Positions 1 to 8,497 are shown, counted from the stretch's first letter. The stretch: DNA of 16,010 nt from Sutterella sp047777475 (GCA_047777475.1 JBKEET010000013.1:1-16010); one strand, 5' to 3'. Made by a program: numbers and translations. The notes: generated from the sequence alone by a model not told the origin.

Positions 1-1066
1 TGATGCCCGCCCCGAGGCCCACAGAAAGTCCTGCGAACTTCTTGGCGTCGCCGTGGCGCTTGGCACCGATGCTCTGTCCGATCATCGTCGTGGCAGCCTC
101 AGAAACACCGTACCCCGGCATATAGCAGAGACTCTCGGCCGTTGTGGCGAGCGAATGCGCGGCGATCGACGCCACGCCGAGCGGCGAGACGATCGTCATC
201 AGCACGACTTGGCCGCTCGTCATGAGGAAGCGCTGGAGACCGAGCGGGAAACTCAGTATGAAGGCGCGCTTGACCGTCGCAAACTGCGGGCGCCAGCTCC
301 CCTTTTCACGGACGATCGCCAGGATCGGCGAACGCACAAAAAGGCACCAGAGCAGCACCAGGCCGATGACGGCGTCGGACAGCAGCGTGCCGATCGCCGC
401 CCCCGTAACCCCAAGGTCAGCACCCGGCGTCGTGAATGTCACGCCGAAAAGCGTTCGCGTCTCGGTCGGGAATATCAGCAGGAAATTGAAGATAACGTCA
501 AGAACGCAGAGAAGGACGTTGAGCTGCGAGGGCGTCTTGATATTGCCCGATGCCCGCAGCAGTCCGCCCGCCGTCATTTCCAAGACGACGAACGGAATCG
601 ACAGCGCAAAATAGAAGAAATAGCTCGTGGCGTCCGGAATGATCTCGGGCGCGGCGCCGAGCCACCCTGCAATATAGGGGTGAATGGCAAGCGCCAGAAC
701 CATAACTGCCAGGGCCCCCGCCATCGACACCGTGAAGCACTGCCGCACCAGGGCACGGGCGCCCGCGAAATTCTTCGCGCCGATCAGGTGCGACACGGGC
801 ACCGTGAAGCCGATCACGGCCGCCCCGCACACGCCGAAGAAAAGCCAAGTCGTGGACATGAGGATGCCGATCGCGGCGGAAGCGTTGGCACCGAGATGGC
901 CGACCATCGAGGCGTCGATGTACTGCATCGCAATGACGGAAATCTGTGCCACCATTGCCGGCAGGCTGAGCCTCAGCAGAAGAGAGAGCTGCTCGCCCGA
1001 GGAGAGCTCTTTGCCGTCGCGCAGCGCGGCGAGCAGTTCATCGGCGGATTGAGAGCGCAGTGTCAT
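1..1066 (-). CDS. MATE-family multidrug/cation antiporter, C-terminus cut by window edge
   Basis: The minus frame is open from an ATG at 1066 to the left edge, giving about 355 residues of a protein that normally has about 450 residues and 12 membrane helices. After a short cytoplasmic start (MTLRSQSADELL) come alternating hydrophobic helices. Family signatures visible include MQYIDASMVGHLGA in the first helix pair, TAGGLLRASGN in the middle, and PGYGVSEAATTMIGQSIGA at the start of the second half. MATE proteins export drugs or metabolites across the inner membrane using Na+ or H+ gradients; the substrate here cannot be told. No strong Shine-Dalgarno precedes the ATG, but later Met codons would remove the first helix. 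It is divergent from the C-S lyase gene, so the two may share a control region. The family call is firm; NorM- or DinF-type subgrouping is not attempted. Confidence 0.9.
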   Translation of the reverse strand, partial: MTLRSQSADELLAALRDGKELSSGEQLSLLLRLSLPAMVAQISVIAMQYIDASMVGHLGANASAAIGILMSTTWLFFGVCGAAVIGFTVPVSHLIGAKNFAGARALVRQCFTVSMAGALAVMVLALAIHPYIAGWLGAAPEIIPDATSYFFYFALSIPFVVLEMTAGGLLRASGNIKTPSQLNVLLCVLDVIFNFLLIFPTETRTLFGVTFTTPGADLGVTGAAIGTLLSDAVIGLVLLWCLFVRSPILAIVREKGSWRPQFATVKRAFILSFPLGLQRFLMTSGQVVLMTIVSPLGVASIAAHSLATTAESLCYMPGYGVSEAATTMIGQSIGAKRHGDAKKFAGLSVGLGAGI

Positions 1067-1127
1067 GCGGTTGAAACGTCCCGAAAAGAACGGATAAATC
1101 AGGCATCGTTTGGGAAAAACTGCTGAG

Positions 1128-1165
1128 AGTTTAGCGGTTAAACGGCTTTTGCGCCAAAGTTGGCA
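1128..1165 (-). promoter_or_regulatory. Candidate promoter of the MATE gene with a palindrome over the -35 element
   Basis: On the minus strand a -35-like TTGGCG (1157-1152) lies 18 bases from a -10-like TAAACT (1133-1128). The -35 falls in the 12-base inverted repeat GCCAAAGTTGGC (1153-1164), whose other arm gives TTGGCA on the plus strand, a possible -35 for the divergent lyase gene. I found no convincing plus-strand -10 at standard spacing. Consensus matching only; a regulator binding the palindrome is inference. Confidence 0.3.
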
Positions 1166-1258
1166 AACCCCGTCTGTGCATTCCGATATGATTGACGGGT
1201 ATCACCTTGAAAGAGCCTCCCCCGAAAACGTTTTTTCATTGAGGAACAGACAACAGTC

Positions 1259-2437
1259 ATGGAAAACTTCGATTTCGACCGTCTCATCGAGCGCCGCGGC
1301 ACGCTCTCTTACAAATGGGAAAGCTGCCCCGATCCTGATGTTCTGCCGATGTGGGTTGCCGACATGGACTTCATGACCGCGCCGGCGATCATCGAGGCGC
1401 TCCAGAAGCGCGTTGCGCACGGCATCTTCGGCTACGCCAGCGTTCCGCCCGAATTTTACGAGGCGGTCTGCAGCTGGCACCTGAAGCGCCACGGCTGGCG
1501 CATCAAGCCCGAAGAGATCCAGTACACGACGGGCGTTGTGCCCGCCATGTCGGCCGTGATCAAGGCCTTTACAAAGCCCGGCGACAAGGTCGCGATCCAT
1601 ACGCCCGCCTACAATTGCTTTTTCTCCTCAATCCGCAACAACGGCTGCACCGCGGCGGAAACACCCCTGGTGCAAAACGGCCTGCGCTGGGAGATGAACT
1701 ACGAAGAGATCGACCGCATCCTGGCCGATCCCGCCGCGAAGATCTTCCTGCTCTGCAGCCCGCAGAACCCTGTCGGCCGCGTCTGGACCCGCGAGGAACT
1801 CGTGAAGCTCATCGAGCTCTGCAAGAAGCACAGCGTCATCCTCTGCACGGACGAGATCCACGAAGAGTTCGTCTACCCGGGCCACACGTTCATCCCCGTC
1901 GCTTCGCTCCCGGAGGCCGATCCGATGAGCACCGTGACGCTCACCGCGCCTTCCAAGGCCTTCAACACGGCCGGCCTGCAGCTCGCCACGATCATCTGCG
2001 CGAACCCCGAGATGCGAAAGAAGATCGACCGCGCCGTCAACGACAACGAATGCTGCGACGTAAGCCCGCTCGGCGTCACCGCCGCCATGGCCGCCTATGA
2101 GAAAGGGGCGCCCTGGCTCGATGCCCTGCTCGTTTACCTGCGCTCGAACGCAGACTTCGTCGAAGCGTATTTCTCGAGCTTCCTGCCGGGCTTCGCAGTC
2201 TCTCCGCTCGAAGGCACCTACCTGATGTGGATCGACTGCCGGAAAAAAATCTCGCTCACCTCGCAGCAGATTGAAGAGAGCCTCATCAAGAACGAGAAGA
2301 TCTGGATCAACGCCGGCACGCATTACGGCGCCGCCGGCGAAGGCTTTATCCGCCTCAACATCGCCTGCCCGAGGGCACGCCTCGAAGAAGGACTGAAGCG
2401 CCTTGAGAAGGGCCTGAAGCGTCTCTCGAACCGCTGA
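1259..2437 (+). CDS. patB: MalY/PatB-type PLP-dependent C-S lyase (cystathionine beta-lyase) / aminotransferase
   Basis: This is a 392-residue fold-type I PLP enzyme of the usual family length. The N-terminus reads LPMWVADMDF (29-38), the MalY/PatB signature. Next come the substrate-loop stretch GIFGYASVPPEFY, the cofactor-site SPQNPVGRVW (167-176), the conserved Asp of CTDEIHEE (D198), the Schiff-base lysine in APSKAFNTAGLQ (K233), and the C-terminal LEGTYLMWID. Family members cleave C-S bonds of cystathionine or cysteine conjugates, giving pyruvate, ammonia and a thiol or H2S in the cytosol; E. coli MalY also inhibits MalT. No maltose genes are nearby, so a sulfur-amino-acid role is more likely. 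The ATG is preceded by GAGGA (1241-1245), a somewhat long 13-base spacing. It is divergent from a MATE gene and is followed by two hairpins. Confidence 0.9.
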   Translation: MENFDFDRLIERRGTLSYKWESCPDPDVLPMWVADMDFMTAPAIIEALQKRVAHGIFGYASVPPEFYEAVCSWHLKRHGWRIKPEEIQYTTGVVPAMSAVIKAFTKPGDKVAIHTPAYNCFFSSIRNNGCTAAETPLVQNGLRWEMNYEEIDRILADPAAKIFLLCSPQNPVGRVWTREELVKLIELCKKHSVILCTDEIHEEFVYPGHTFIPVASLPEADPMSTVTLTAPSKAFNTAGLQLATIICANPEMRKKIDRAVNDNECCDVSPLGVTAAMAAYEKGAPWLDALLVYLRSNADFVEAYFSSFLPGFAVSPLEGTYLMWIDCRKKISLTSQQIEESLIKNEKIWINAGTHYGAAGEGFIRLNIACPRARLEEGLKRLEKGLKRLSNR

Positions 2438-2455
2438 TTCCAGTTCCATCAGCAC

Positions 2456-2542
2456 AAAGCGCCTGCAGGACCTGTAACGGCCTGCAGGCGCTTTGCTGTA
2501 TCAAGGGCCAAGGGCCGGCAGAATGCCCTGCCGGCCTTCTTT
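2456..2542 (+). terminator. Double hairpin between convergent lyase and dehydrogenase genes
   Basis: The first hairpin is a perfect 14-bp inverted repeat (AAAGCGCCTGCAGG 2456-2469 with 2481-2494) around an 11-base loop. The second is a perfect 9-bp repeat (GGCCGGCAG 2513-2521 with 2528-2536) around a 6-base loop, followed on plus by TTCTTT. The second best fits an intrinsic terminator for the lyase transcript; the pair also faces transcription from the convergent dehydrogenase. Confidence 0.7.
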
Positions 2543-2550
2543 AGATCCTC

Positions 2551-3714
2551 TCAGAGGCTCTGGCGAAGGATCGCCACAATGTCCTCACGGCCGAGCGGAC
2601 GGATGGCGGTGCCCATGTCGCTCCAGACCTTGCGGACATGATCGGCCATCTCTTCGAAGTGGCTGCCGTCGACGCCCATTTCGGAAAGGCGGCTCGGCAT
2701 GCCGATCGACTTGAAGAACTCGGCCGTCTTGTCGATGGCCTTGTTCGCGACGGTCATCTTGTCTTCGCTGGGGTCAAGGCCCCACACGCGGACGCCGTAG
2801 TTGGCAAAGACCGGAGCCGTCTGCTCGTTGAGGCTGTAGCGCATCCACACCGGCGTAATCACGGCGAGTCCGGCGCCGTGCGTAACGTTGTAGTAAGCGG
2901 AGACCTCATGCTCGATGCCGTGGCAAACCCACGGAGACGGATCGCGGCCGATGGCCAGCAGGCCGCAGCAGCCGAACGAGCTCGCCATCATCAGCTGGGC
3001 ACGCGCTTCGTAATTGGTCGGGTCCTTGACGGCAACAGGCGCGTACTTGAAGACGGTGCGCATCATGCCTTCGCAGAAGCCGTCGGTGAGCTCGTTGCCG
3101 TGCATGACGAAATACTGTTCGAACGTGTGCGAAAGAATATCGCTCGCGCCGGCGGCCGTATGCCATGGATTGACCGTGAACGTGTACTGGGGATCAAGAA
3201 TGGCGGCCTTCGGGAAAAGAACGCCGCTCATGATCGCCATCTTCTCGTCGGTCTCTGCATTGCTGATCACGCCGCCCGCATCGTATTCGGAGCCCGTGGC
3301 AGCAAGCGTCATGACGGCAAAAATCGGCAGCGCCTTGCCGACCTTGCTGTGATCTTTCACGAGATCCCAGGGATCGCCGTCGTAGAAAGCACCCGCGGCG
3401 ATCGCCTTCGAAGCGTCGAGCACGCTGCCGCCGCCGACGGCGACGATGAAATCAACGCCTTCTTTTTTCGCCGTTTCAACGCCCCTTCTCACCGAAGCGA
3501 TCTGCGGGTTGGGCTCAATGCCGGCGCATTCGAAAATTTCGTAATCCTTGAGAAGCGAGCGGACGCGGTCATAAAGGCCGCTCTTCTTAATGCTGCCGCC
3601 GCCGTAGGTCAGAAGCACTTTCTTGCCGCTGCCGGCAACGAGCTTCGGCAGTTCGGCAATGCGGTCCTTGCCGAAAACGAGATGAGTAGGAAGATAAAGA
3701 TCAAAATTCTGCAT
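2551..3714 (-). CDS. yqhD: YqhD-type NADPH-dependent aldehyde reductase (iron-containing alcohol dehydrogenase superfamily)
   Basis: The 387-residue product matches the length of E. coli YqhD and belongs to the group III alcohol dehydrogenases. It begins MQNFDLYLPTHLVFGKD and carries the nucleotide-binding GGGS at 94-97. The four expected metal ligands are present: D192 and H196 in ASDILSHTFEQ, and H265 and H279 in CHGIEHE and NVTHGAGLA. These keep the spacing of YqhD D194/H198/H267/H281 with a constant two-residue offset. The family reduces short-chain and lipid-derived aldehydes to alcohols in the cytosol, for detoxification or redox balance. The frame stays open 195 bases further upstream, but the ATG at 3714 is chosen because GAGGA (3723-3727) lies 8 bases before it and the family N-terminus starts there. 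A 6-bp hairpin (3735-3740 with 3745-3750) lies just above the Shine-Dalgarno. Confidence 0.92.
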   Translation of the reverse strand: MQNFDLYLPTHLVFGKDRIAELPKLVAGSGKKVLLTYGGGSIKKSGLYDRVRSLLKDYEIFECAGIEPNPQIASVRRGVETAKKEGVDFIVAVGGGSVLDASKAIAAGAFYDGDPWDLVKDHSKVGKALPIFAVMTLAATGSEYDAGGVISNAETDEKMAIMSGVLFPKAAILDPQYTFTVNPWHTAAGASDILSHTFEQYFVMHGNELTDGFCEGMMRTVFKYAPVAVKDPTNYEARAQLMMASSFGCCGLLAIGRDPSPWVCHGIEHEVSAYYNVTHGAGLAVITPVWMRYSLNEQTAPVFANYGVRVWGLDPSEDKMTVANKAIDKTAEFFKSIGMPSRLSEMGVDGSHFEEMADHVRKVWSDMGTAIRPLGREDIVAILRQSL

Positions 3715-3886
3715 GATCTGAGTCCTCAAATTGAGCCCGCTCCCGCGGGCGGAATAATTCGGTTCAGAGGCGCAGTTTCTAACGCCTTTCTGATGTCTGC
3801 ATTGTGCCACCGGCCCGGAGAATGCAACGTACGAAAATTTCTGATTATTGGTCCGATCCTCTCGGCTCCGAAAAATTGCAGTTATG

Positions 3887-3917
3887 AAAAAGCCCCGGTG
3901 CCTAAGCATCGGGGCTT
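3887..3917 (-). terminator. Intrinsic terminator of porin 1
   Basis: Read on minus, AAGCCCCG (3917-3910) pairs with CGGGGCTT (3897-3890), and three further inner pairs (one G-U) extend the stem to 11 bp around a 6-base loop. A T run follows directly on minus (complement of the A run 3887-3891). It lies 43 bases beyond the porin 1 stop. Confidence 0.85.
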
Positions 3918-3960
3918 ATTGGCTTGATTCAGCCCTTAGGAGGCTGATTCAATCACAAGA

Positions 3961-5136
3961 TTAGAACTTGTGACGCAGACCAACCGTGAACACGCCATAG
4001 GACGGCTCGTAGGAAGTGCCTTCGTCCGGATCGATCTTGTCCTGGCCGTAGGAAGCGGCAACGTACATGTTGGTGCGCTTGCTGAACGGATAGGCATAGC
4101 CGACAGACCCGAGGATACGGGTGAAGTCGAAGCTCTTGTACAGATCTTCCGTGGAATCGGCTCTCTCAGCATCGACATAGCCGACACCGGCGAGGAACGT
4201 GCCGCCAGCGAGCGGAGCAGAAACAGAGAGGTTGGCAGACCAGCCGTTCAGCTTAGCAGTCGAACCGATCTTCGTGGTGGGGTTCATCACTTCCTGCCAA
4301 GCGGCATTGTCAATGCTCGAGCTGGTGAAGGAGTTGGCCTTGACCTCATCGAAGTACTGAGCAGCGAGGTACAGCCTGGCCGGGCCGAAGTCGTAGTTGC
4401 CGCCGAGAAGGATGCTGTAGCCGTCGTCGTAGTCTTCAGGATCATCCGGCGTAGCCGCATAGTCACGCCAGTCAGCGCCGAGCAGGGCTTCGAACGGGCC
4501 GTTAGCGTAAGTGAAAGCGAGAGCGGCGTAACGGTCGCTGTCGGAGTGGCCTTCACCCGTCTTGATGGCAATGCCATTGCTGTCACGGTCGGAAGACTTG
4601 AAGGAGTACATCACATAGCCAGTGAAGCCGGCGAACGTCGGGGTCTTGTAGACCAGGGCGTTATCCTGGCGGTCACCGCCGGTGAACGTAGAACCAGCCT
4701 GGGCGACATAGTCACCGAAGCTCGTGCCAAAGGCAGACGTCATGCCATAGAGGCCATACGTGCCGTTGCCGCTCATCGGAGAGCCCATACGGCCGGCGGC
4801 CAGTTCGCCCCAAGCGCCATTAACGAAGAGGCGAGCCTCACGGCCGAACAGGCGATCGCCCTGGCCGGAAACACCGTCGTCAGCGCCGAAGCCGGACTCG
4901 AGGGTAAAGCCAACGTTCATGCCGTTGCCGAGTTCCTCGACGCCCTTGATGCCCCAGCGGGAGCCGGACTGAATGCCGGACTGCAGGCCGAAGTTATCCG
5001 TGGAATCATTGATGTCGTCATCGAGGTGCGTATAAACGAGGCCTTCGTCGACGATGCCGTAGAGCGTGACGTTAGCAGCCATCGCACCGCCGGCAAAAGC
5101 GCCGAGCACAGCCAGCGCAGCAAGAGTCTTCTTCAT
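3961..5136 (-). CDS. Outer-membrane general porin, paralogue 1
   Basis: This is a 391-residue trimeric-type Gram-negative porin that should form a diffusion channel in the outer membrane. A Sec signal peptide MKKTLAALAVLGAFAGGAMA is followed by ANVTLYGIVDEGLVYTH, the usual first strand of betaproteobacterial porins. Other family stretches are SGSRWGIKGVEELG, FTLESGF, GRMGSPMSG, and the ending TVGLRHKF with terminal Phe, the signal for barrel assembly. The start is fixed by the signal peptide and by AAAGGAAA just upstream. It is the first of three same-strand paralogues; the Met-Lys-Lys leader, strand 1 and the final strand are most alike, while the loops differ. It has its own promoter-like element and terminator, so it is probably monocistronic. 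Substrate selectivity cannot be read from the sequence. Confidence 0.93.
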   Translation of the reverse strand: MKKTLAALAVLGAFAGGAMAANVTLYGIVDEGLVYTHLDDDINDSTDNFGLQSGIQSGSRWGIKGVEELGNGMNVGFTLESGFGADDGVSGQGDRLFGREARLFVNGAWGELAAGRMGSPMSGNGTYGLYGMTSAFGTSFGDYVAQAGSTFTGGDRQDNALVYKTPTFAGFTGYVMYSFKSSDRDSNGIAIKTGEGHSDSDRYAALAFTYANGPFEALLGADWRDYAATPDDPEDYDDGYSILLGGNYDFGPARLYLAAQYFDEVKANSFTSSSIDNAAWQEVMNPTTKIGSTAKLNGWSANLSVSAPLAGGTFLAGVGYVDAERADSTEDLYKSFDFTRILGSVGYAYPFSKRTNMYVAASYGQDKIDPDEGTSYEPSYGVFTVGLRHKF

Positions 5137-5443
5137 AATAGATTTCCTTTTAAGTGAATCCCGCTTCTTTCACCGTGCCAAAAATTTGATTTTTCAGCAT
5201 ATACCGAGTTCCTGAAGCGGTCGTGGTCATTATCTCAGAATTCAAACGAAATGCCGCAACTATTTTTTTCAACGGTCTTTTGGAAGTTCCTATGTTTTTC
5301 TTTTTATATCAAAGTGTTAACTTAAAAATTTCATACTTTTTGTACTGTTGTTTTATAGCAAAAAAAGCCTGTTCCGCCTAACAGATGCTCGTTTTCAGCC
5401 TTTCCAGCGTTTAGCTCCGTTCTTCTTCCCTGCCCGCTTGCGC
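5137..5443. other. AT-rich gap upstream of porin 1, no gene seen
   Basis: This stretch holds the porin 1 leader and promoter (5137-5257) and about 190 bases of AT-rich DNA (5258-5443) with long T and A runs. No open frame here has a Shine-Dalgarno or a recognisable protein. The AT-rich part could act as an UP element or H-NS-type silencing region for the porin; this is inference. Confidence 0.5.
5229..5257 (-). promoter_or_regulatory. Candidate promoter of porin 1
   Basis: GATAAT on minus (5234-5229) lies 93 bases before the ATG, with a weak -35-like GCGGCA (5257-5252) 17 bases upstream. The -10 is supported because all three porins have GATAAT followed within 6-7 bases by ACCG at a similar distance from their start codons. 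Confidence 0.45.
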
Positions 5444-5519
5444 AAAAAGGCCCCCGGAACTAAATCCGGAGGCCTCTTCATTCACTTATCGGAAATCTGG
5501 CGGGGGCTAAGTCCCCCGC
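5444..5519 (-). terminator. Intrinsic terminator and extra hairpin after porin 2
   Basis: On minus, AGGCCTCCGG (5475-5466) pairs with CCGGGGGCCT (5457-5448) with one G-U wobble, around an 8-base loop and followed by TTTTT (complement of 5444-5448): a canonical intrinsic terminator. A second hairpin of 7 G-C-rich pairs (5500-5506 with 5513-5519) lies between it and the porin 2 stop codon and could protect the mRNA 3' end. Confidence 0.85.
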
Positions 5520-5534
5520 TTTGTCAAGCCCCTA

Positions 5535-6752
5535 TCAGAAGCTGTGGCGAAGGCCGATGCCGACCTTGGCGTACGACGGCTTCTGATCGTCCGAACGGCC
5601 GTTGACTTCGAGCTTGTCCTGGCCGTAGGAAGCGAACGTATAAAGCGTCGTGCGCTTGCTGAACGGATAGGTGTAAGCAACGGTGCCGACGTAGCGCGTG
5701 AAGTCAAAGTCCGTGCCTTCACCGAAGGTGTCTTCGACCGAATCAGCCGCTTCGGCGTCAACATAGCCGAGACCCGCAGCGAGGCTGCCGCCCCACACCG
5801 GGAAGCTCGCGGAAAGGCTGGCGGACCAGCCCTTCATCTTCATCTGATCCCAAAGAGCGGAAAGCTGCCCGTCCTTGGCAGTCGAAGCCAGACCAACGTT
5901 GTCCCTCGTCTTATAGATGCCCGTGCTGCCGAGCGTGCTGACGCGAACTTCATCATAGTACTGGCCGGCCAGGTAGACCTTGGCAACGCCGAAATCATAG
6001 TTGCCGCCAAGGGCGACCGTGTAGCCGTCGTCGCCTTCGGTGTTGGCAGAGTAATCCGTGAAGTCACCGACCAAGAAAGCCATGAACGGGCCGTTTGCGT
6101 AGGTCAGGCCCAAGGCCGCGTAGCGGTCAGTGTTCGAATGACCCTCGCTGCCAAGCGAAACAGACTCCTCGGCGTCAGAATCCCACGTCGTCGATTTATT
6201 GTCCTTGCGGAACGAGTACAGCGCGCTCAGCTGGAAGCCGGCGAATTTCGGCGTCTTGTAGAAGATTGCGTTGTCAACGCGGCCGGCCAGCGAAAAGATG
6301 GTGCCCGCCTGAGCCGTGTACGTGCTGTAAGAAGTGCCCAACGCCGTGGAATTACCCATGATCTGATAAGAGCCCGCACCGCTCACCAGGGAGCCCGCGC
6401 GGCCGGCGGCCAGGTGACCGTAAGCGCCTTCCACGAAAAGCGTGGACTGACGGCCGAAGAGACGGCCGCCGTTGTCGGATTCGCCGTCGCCGGCGTCAAA
6501 GCCGCTTTCGAGCTGGAAGCCGACCTTGGTGCTGCCGGAAAGCTCTTCAACGCCCTTGATGCCCCAGCGGGAACCGGAAAGAACACCAGAGTCGAGCGAG
6601 AGAGTGTCAGTCGAATCGGAGCCAGCAACATCCTTGTCGAGATGCGTGTACACAAGACCTTCGTCAACGATGCCGTAAAGCGTCACGTTGGCGGCCAGAG
6701 CCGTGCCGGCGAAAGCGCCGAGGACAGCGAGAGCAGCAAGCGATTTTTTCAT
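5535..6752 (-). CDS. Outer-membrane general porin, paralogue 2
   Basis: A 405-residue porin, the longest of the three. The signal peptide MKKSLAALAVLGAFAGTALA precedes ANVTLYGIVDEGLVYTHLD, nearly identical to porin 1. SGSRWGIKGVEELSG, FQLESGFDAGDG, RLFGRQSTLFVEGAYGHLAAGR and the ending VGIGLRHSF (terminal Phe) mark the 16-strand barrel family. Extra length lies in central loops, for instance KDNKSTTWDSDAEESVSLGSEG and STGIYKTRDNVGLASTAKDG. The start is supported by the signal peptide and AAAGGAAT upstream. It has its own promoter-like element and strong terminator. It is presumably outer-membrane located with different loop specificity from its neighbours; substrate unknown. Confidence 0.93.
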   Translation of the reverse strand: MKKSLAALAVLGAFAGTALAANVTLYGIVDEGLVYTHLDKDVAGSDSTDTLSLDSGVLSGSRWGIKGVEELSGSTKVGFQLESGFDAGDGESDNGGRLFGRQSTLFVEGAYGHLAAGRAGSLVSGAGSYQIMGNSTALGTSYSTYTAQAGTIFSLAGRVDNAIFYKTPKFAGFQLSALYSFRKDNKSTTWDSDAEESVSLGSEGHSNTDRYAALGLTYANGPFMAFLVGDFTDYSANTEGDDGYTVALGGNYDFGVAKVYLAGQYYDEVRVSTLGSTGIYKTRDNVGLASTAKDGQLSALWDQMKMKGWSASLSASFPVWGGSLAAGLGYVDAEAADSVEDTFGEGTDFDFTRYVGTVAYTYPFSKRTTLYTFASYGQDKLEVNGRSDDQKPSYAKVGIGLRHSF

Positions 6753-6842
6753 GATTTATTCCTTTTTGTTCCGTCCGTGCGCCGGCGGCACCGGCATTCC
6801 GGGCGATTGAAATCCCGTCCTTTTTCCCGAACGGTCTCTCGA

Positions 6843-6871
6843 ATTATCCTTGGAGCGCTTCTCACCGTCAT
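6843..6871 (-). promoter_or_regulatory. Candidate promoter of porin 2
   Basis: On minus, ATGACG (6871-6866) and GATAAT (6848-6843) are separated by 17 bases, 91 bases before the ATG. ACCG follows the -10 after seven bases, as in porin 1. Confidence 0.5.
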
Positions 6872-7181
6872 TGGTATTCCGGAAACAAAAAAACGCCTAT
6901 TCATTAAGATTTACTGGACAGCAGGCGATTGCATGAAAATTCAGTAATTCTCCCAATTGTTGCAATTCCGCCAAAACGGCATGACGTTCTTCTAGTCTTA
7001 CATATAACCTGATGATTACCCTACTGCTTACGCCGTTCTTTGATTATGTAACTTCTTCAGTTCAATTTTTTAAAAAAATGCCCTTTTCTGCAAATCAGCA
7101 TAATTTCGTTTTAAAGCGGGCGTTCAGTTTTTCCAGAAGTTATGAAACATTGTGTTAAAAAGTTTTCCGGAAACAGCAAGT
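6872..7181. other. AT-rich intergenic region upstream of porin 2, no gene seen
   Basis: About 310 bases between the porin 2 promoter and the porin 3 terminator. It is markedly more AT-rich than the genes around it. It contains a short inverted repeat AATTG/CAATT (6955-6967) and homopolymer runs near 7064-7078. No coding frame or RNA gene is recognisable; regulator sites for porin 2 are possible but not demonstrable. Confidence 0.5.
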
Positions 7182-7217
7182 AAAAAAGCTTCGCACCTGA
7201 AGAGATGCGAAGCTTTT
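7182..7217 (-). terminator. Intrinsic terminator of porin 3
   Basis: A perfect 12-bp inverted repeat (AAAAGCTTCGCA, 7184-7195, with 7206-7217) around a 10-base loop, with a T run on the minus strand immediately after the stem (complement of the A run from 7182). Confidence 0.88.
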
Positions 7218-7273
7218 GCTGATTCGAATTCCTGCAGGGAGGGATGCATCACCCCGCCCTGCCGGAAGTTTTA

Positions 7274-8413
7274 TCAGAAGCGGTGCAGCAGACCGAAGCC
7301 GGCCTTGGCGTAGGACGGCTCGAGACTCGACTTGCCGTCGGGGTCGATCTTGTCCTGGCCGTAGGAAGCGACGGCATAGACCATCGTGCGCTTGCTGAGG
7401 TGATACTCATAGGCGAGCGTGCCGACCAGGCGGCTGTAGTCGAAGTCATTCTCGACACTGTCTGCGTTCTCGGCGTCCATGTAAGCGCCGCCGGCAATCA
7501 GAGTGCCGCCCGCAACGGGGAAGCTCGCCGAAAGCAGCAGGCCGTAACCCTGGAGCTTAGAGCCGGTGAGGCCTTCGTTGGCGATGGCATCCGTCATCAC
7601 GCCGTTCGAAGCGAAGGTGGACACGCGAGCCTCGTCAAAGTATTGGCCGGCGAGATAGAGCCTGGCGGGACCGAAGTCGTAGTTGCCGCCGAGGGTGACG
7701 GTGTAGCCGTCGTCATAATCCTTCGGATCGTCCGGCGTGGCGGCATAGTCGTTCATGTCGGCGATGAGGACGGCGTTGAACGGGCCGTTCGCATACTTGA
7801 GGCCCAACGCGTAGTAGCGGTCGGCCGCAGAAGTGCCTTCCGTGCCGTCGGTCGCCTTATCGTCCATGCGGAACGAGTACTGCGCATAGCCCGTGAAGCC
7901 GGCGAACGTCGGCGTCTTGTACGTGAGCATGTTGTCGACGCGCTGCAGCGTGTTGGCAAACGCAGCCGAGGCCAGAGCGGTGTAATCGCCGTAAGCCGTG
8001 CCGAGGGCGCTGGTGGCGCCGGCAAGGCCGTAGCGGCCGGTGTTGCTGGTGAGAGCGCCGGTGCGGCCGGCAGCGAGCTCGCCGTAAGCGCCCCTCACAT
8101 AGAGGAGCGCCATACGGCCGAAGAGGCGTCCGCCCTGGGCGGACGTGCCGTCGTCAGCGTTAAAGCCGCTTTCAAGATTGAAGCCGACCGTGACGCTGCC
8201 GATCTCCTCTTCTCCCTTAATGCCCCACCGGGAGCCGGCATTCACGCCGGATTGCAGACCGAAATTGTCGACACTGTCGGTGCCGTCAGCGTCCTGATCG
8301 TAATGAGAGTAAACAAGGCCTTCATCGACAAGGCCGTAGAGAGTCACGTTGGCAGCAGCAGAAACGCCGGCAAAAGTGCCGAGCACTGCCAGAGCGGCAA
8401 GAGTCTTCTTCAT
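7274..8413 (-). CDS. Outer-membrane general porin, paralogue 3
   Basis: A 379-residue porin, the shortest of the three. The signal peptide MKKTLAALAVLGTFAGVSAA precedes ANVTLYGLVDEGLVYSHYD, then NAGSRWGIKGEEEIGS, FNLESGFNADDG, RLFGRMALLYVRGAYGELAAGR, and the C-terminus GFGLLHRF with terminal Phe. Its segment YAATPDDPKDYDDGY is almost the same as YAATPDDPEDYDDGY in porin 1, so these two are the closest pair in that loop. The start is set by the signal peptide and AAGGAAA a few bases before the ATG. It is a separate unit with its own promoter-like element and a strong terminator. It should form an outer-membrane diffusion channel; selectivity unknown. Confidence 0.93.
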   Translation of the reverse strand: MKKTLAALAVLGTFAGVSAAANVTLYGLVDEGLVYSHYDQDADGTDSVDNFGLQSGVNAGSRWGIKGEEEIGSVTVGFNLESGFNADDGTSAQGGRLFGRMALLYVRGAYGELAAGRTGALTSNTGRYGLAGATSALGTAYGDYTALASAAFANTLQRVDNMLTYKTPTFAGFTGYAQYSFRMDDKATDGTEGTSAADRYYALGLKYANGPFNAVLIADMNDYAATPDDPKDYDDGYTVTLGGNYDFGPARLYLAGQYFDEARVSTFASNGVMTDAIANEGLTGSKLQGYGLLLSASFPVAGGTLIAGGAYMDAENADSVENDFDYSRLVGTLAYEYHLSKRTMVYAVASYGQDKIDPDGKSSLEPSYAKAGFGLLHRF

Positions 8414-8497
8414 TTCATTTCCTTATGGTGTTTGCGCCGGAGCGGGGCATCCTCTCCGCTGCGCGCCGAGCGGGCCGTAGCGCGTCTCGGTTTGCTC

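Noticed and set aside
53..1126. Long plus-strand frame opposite the MATE gene.
   Set aside because: Arg/His/Glu-rich shadow of a clear membrane-transporter frame on the other strand; no Shine-Dalgarno and no family resemblance.
5544..6947. Long plus-strand frame opposite porin 2, with similar long ones opposite porins 1 (3970-5157) and 3 (7244-8542).
   Set aside because: GC-rich codon bias leaves the antisense frame open; products are low-complexity Val/Ala/Arg-rich and the minus frames are unmistakable porins.
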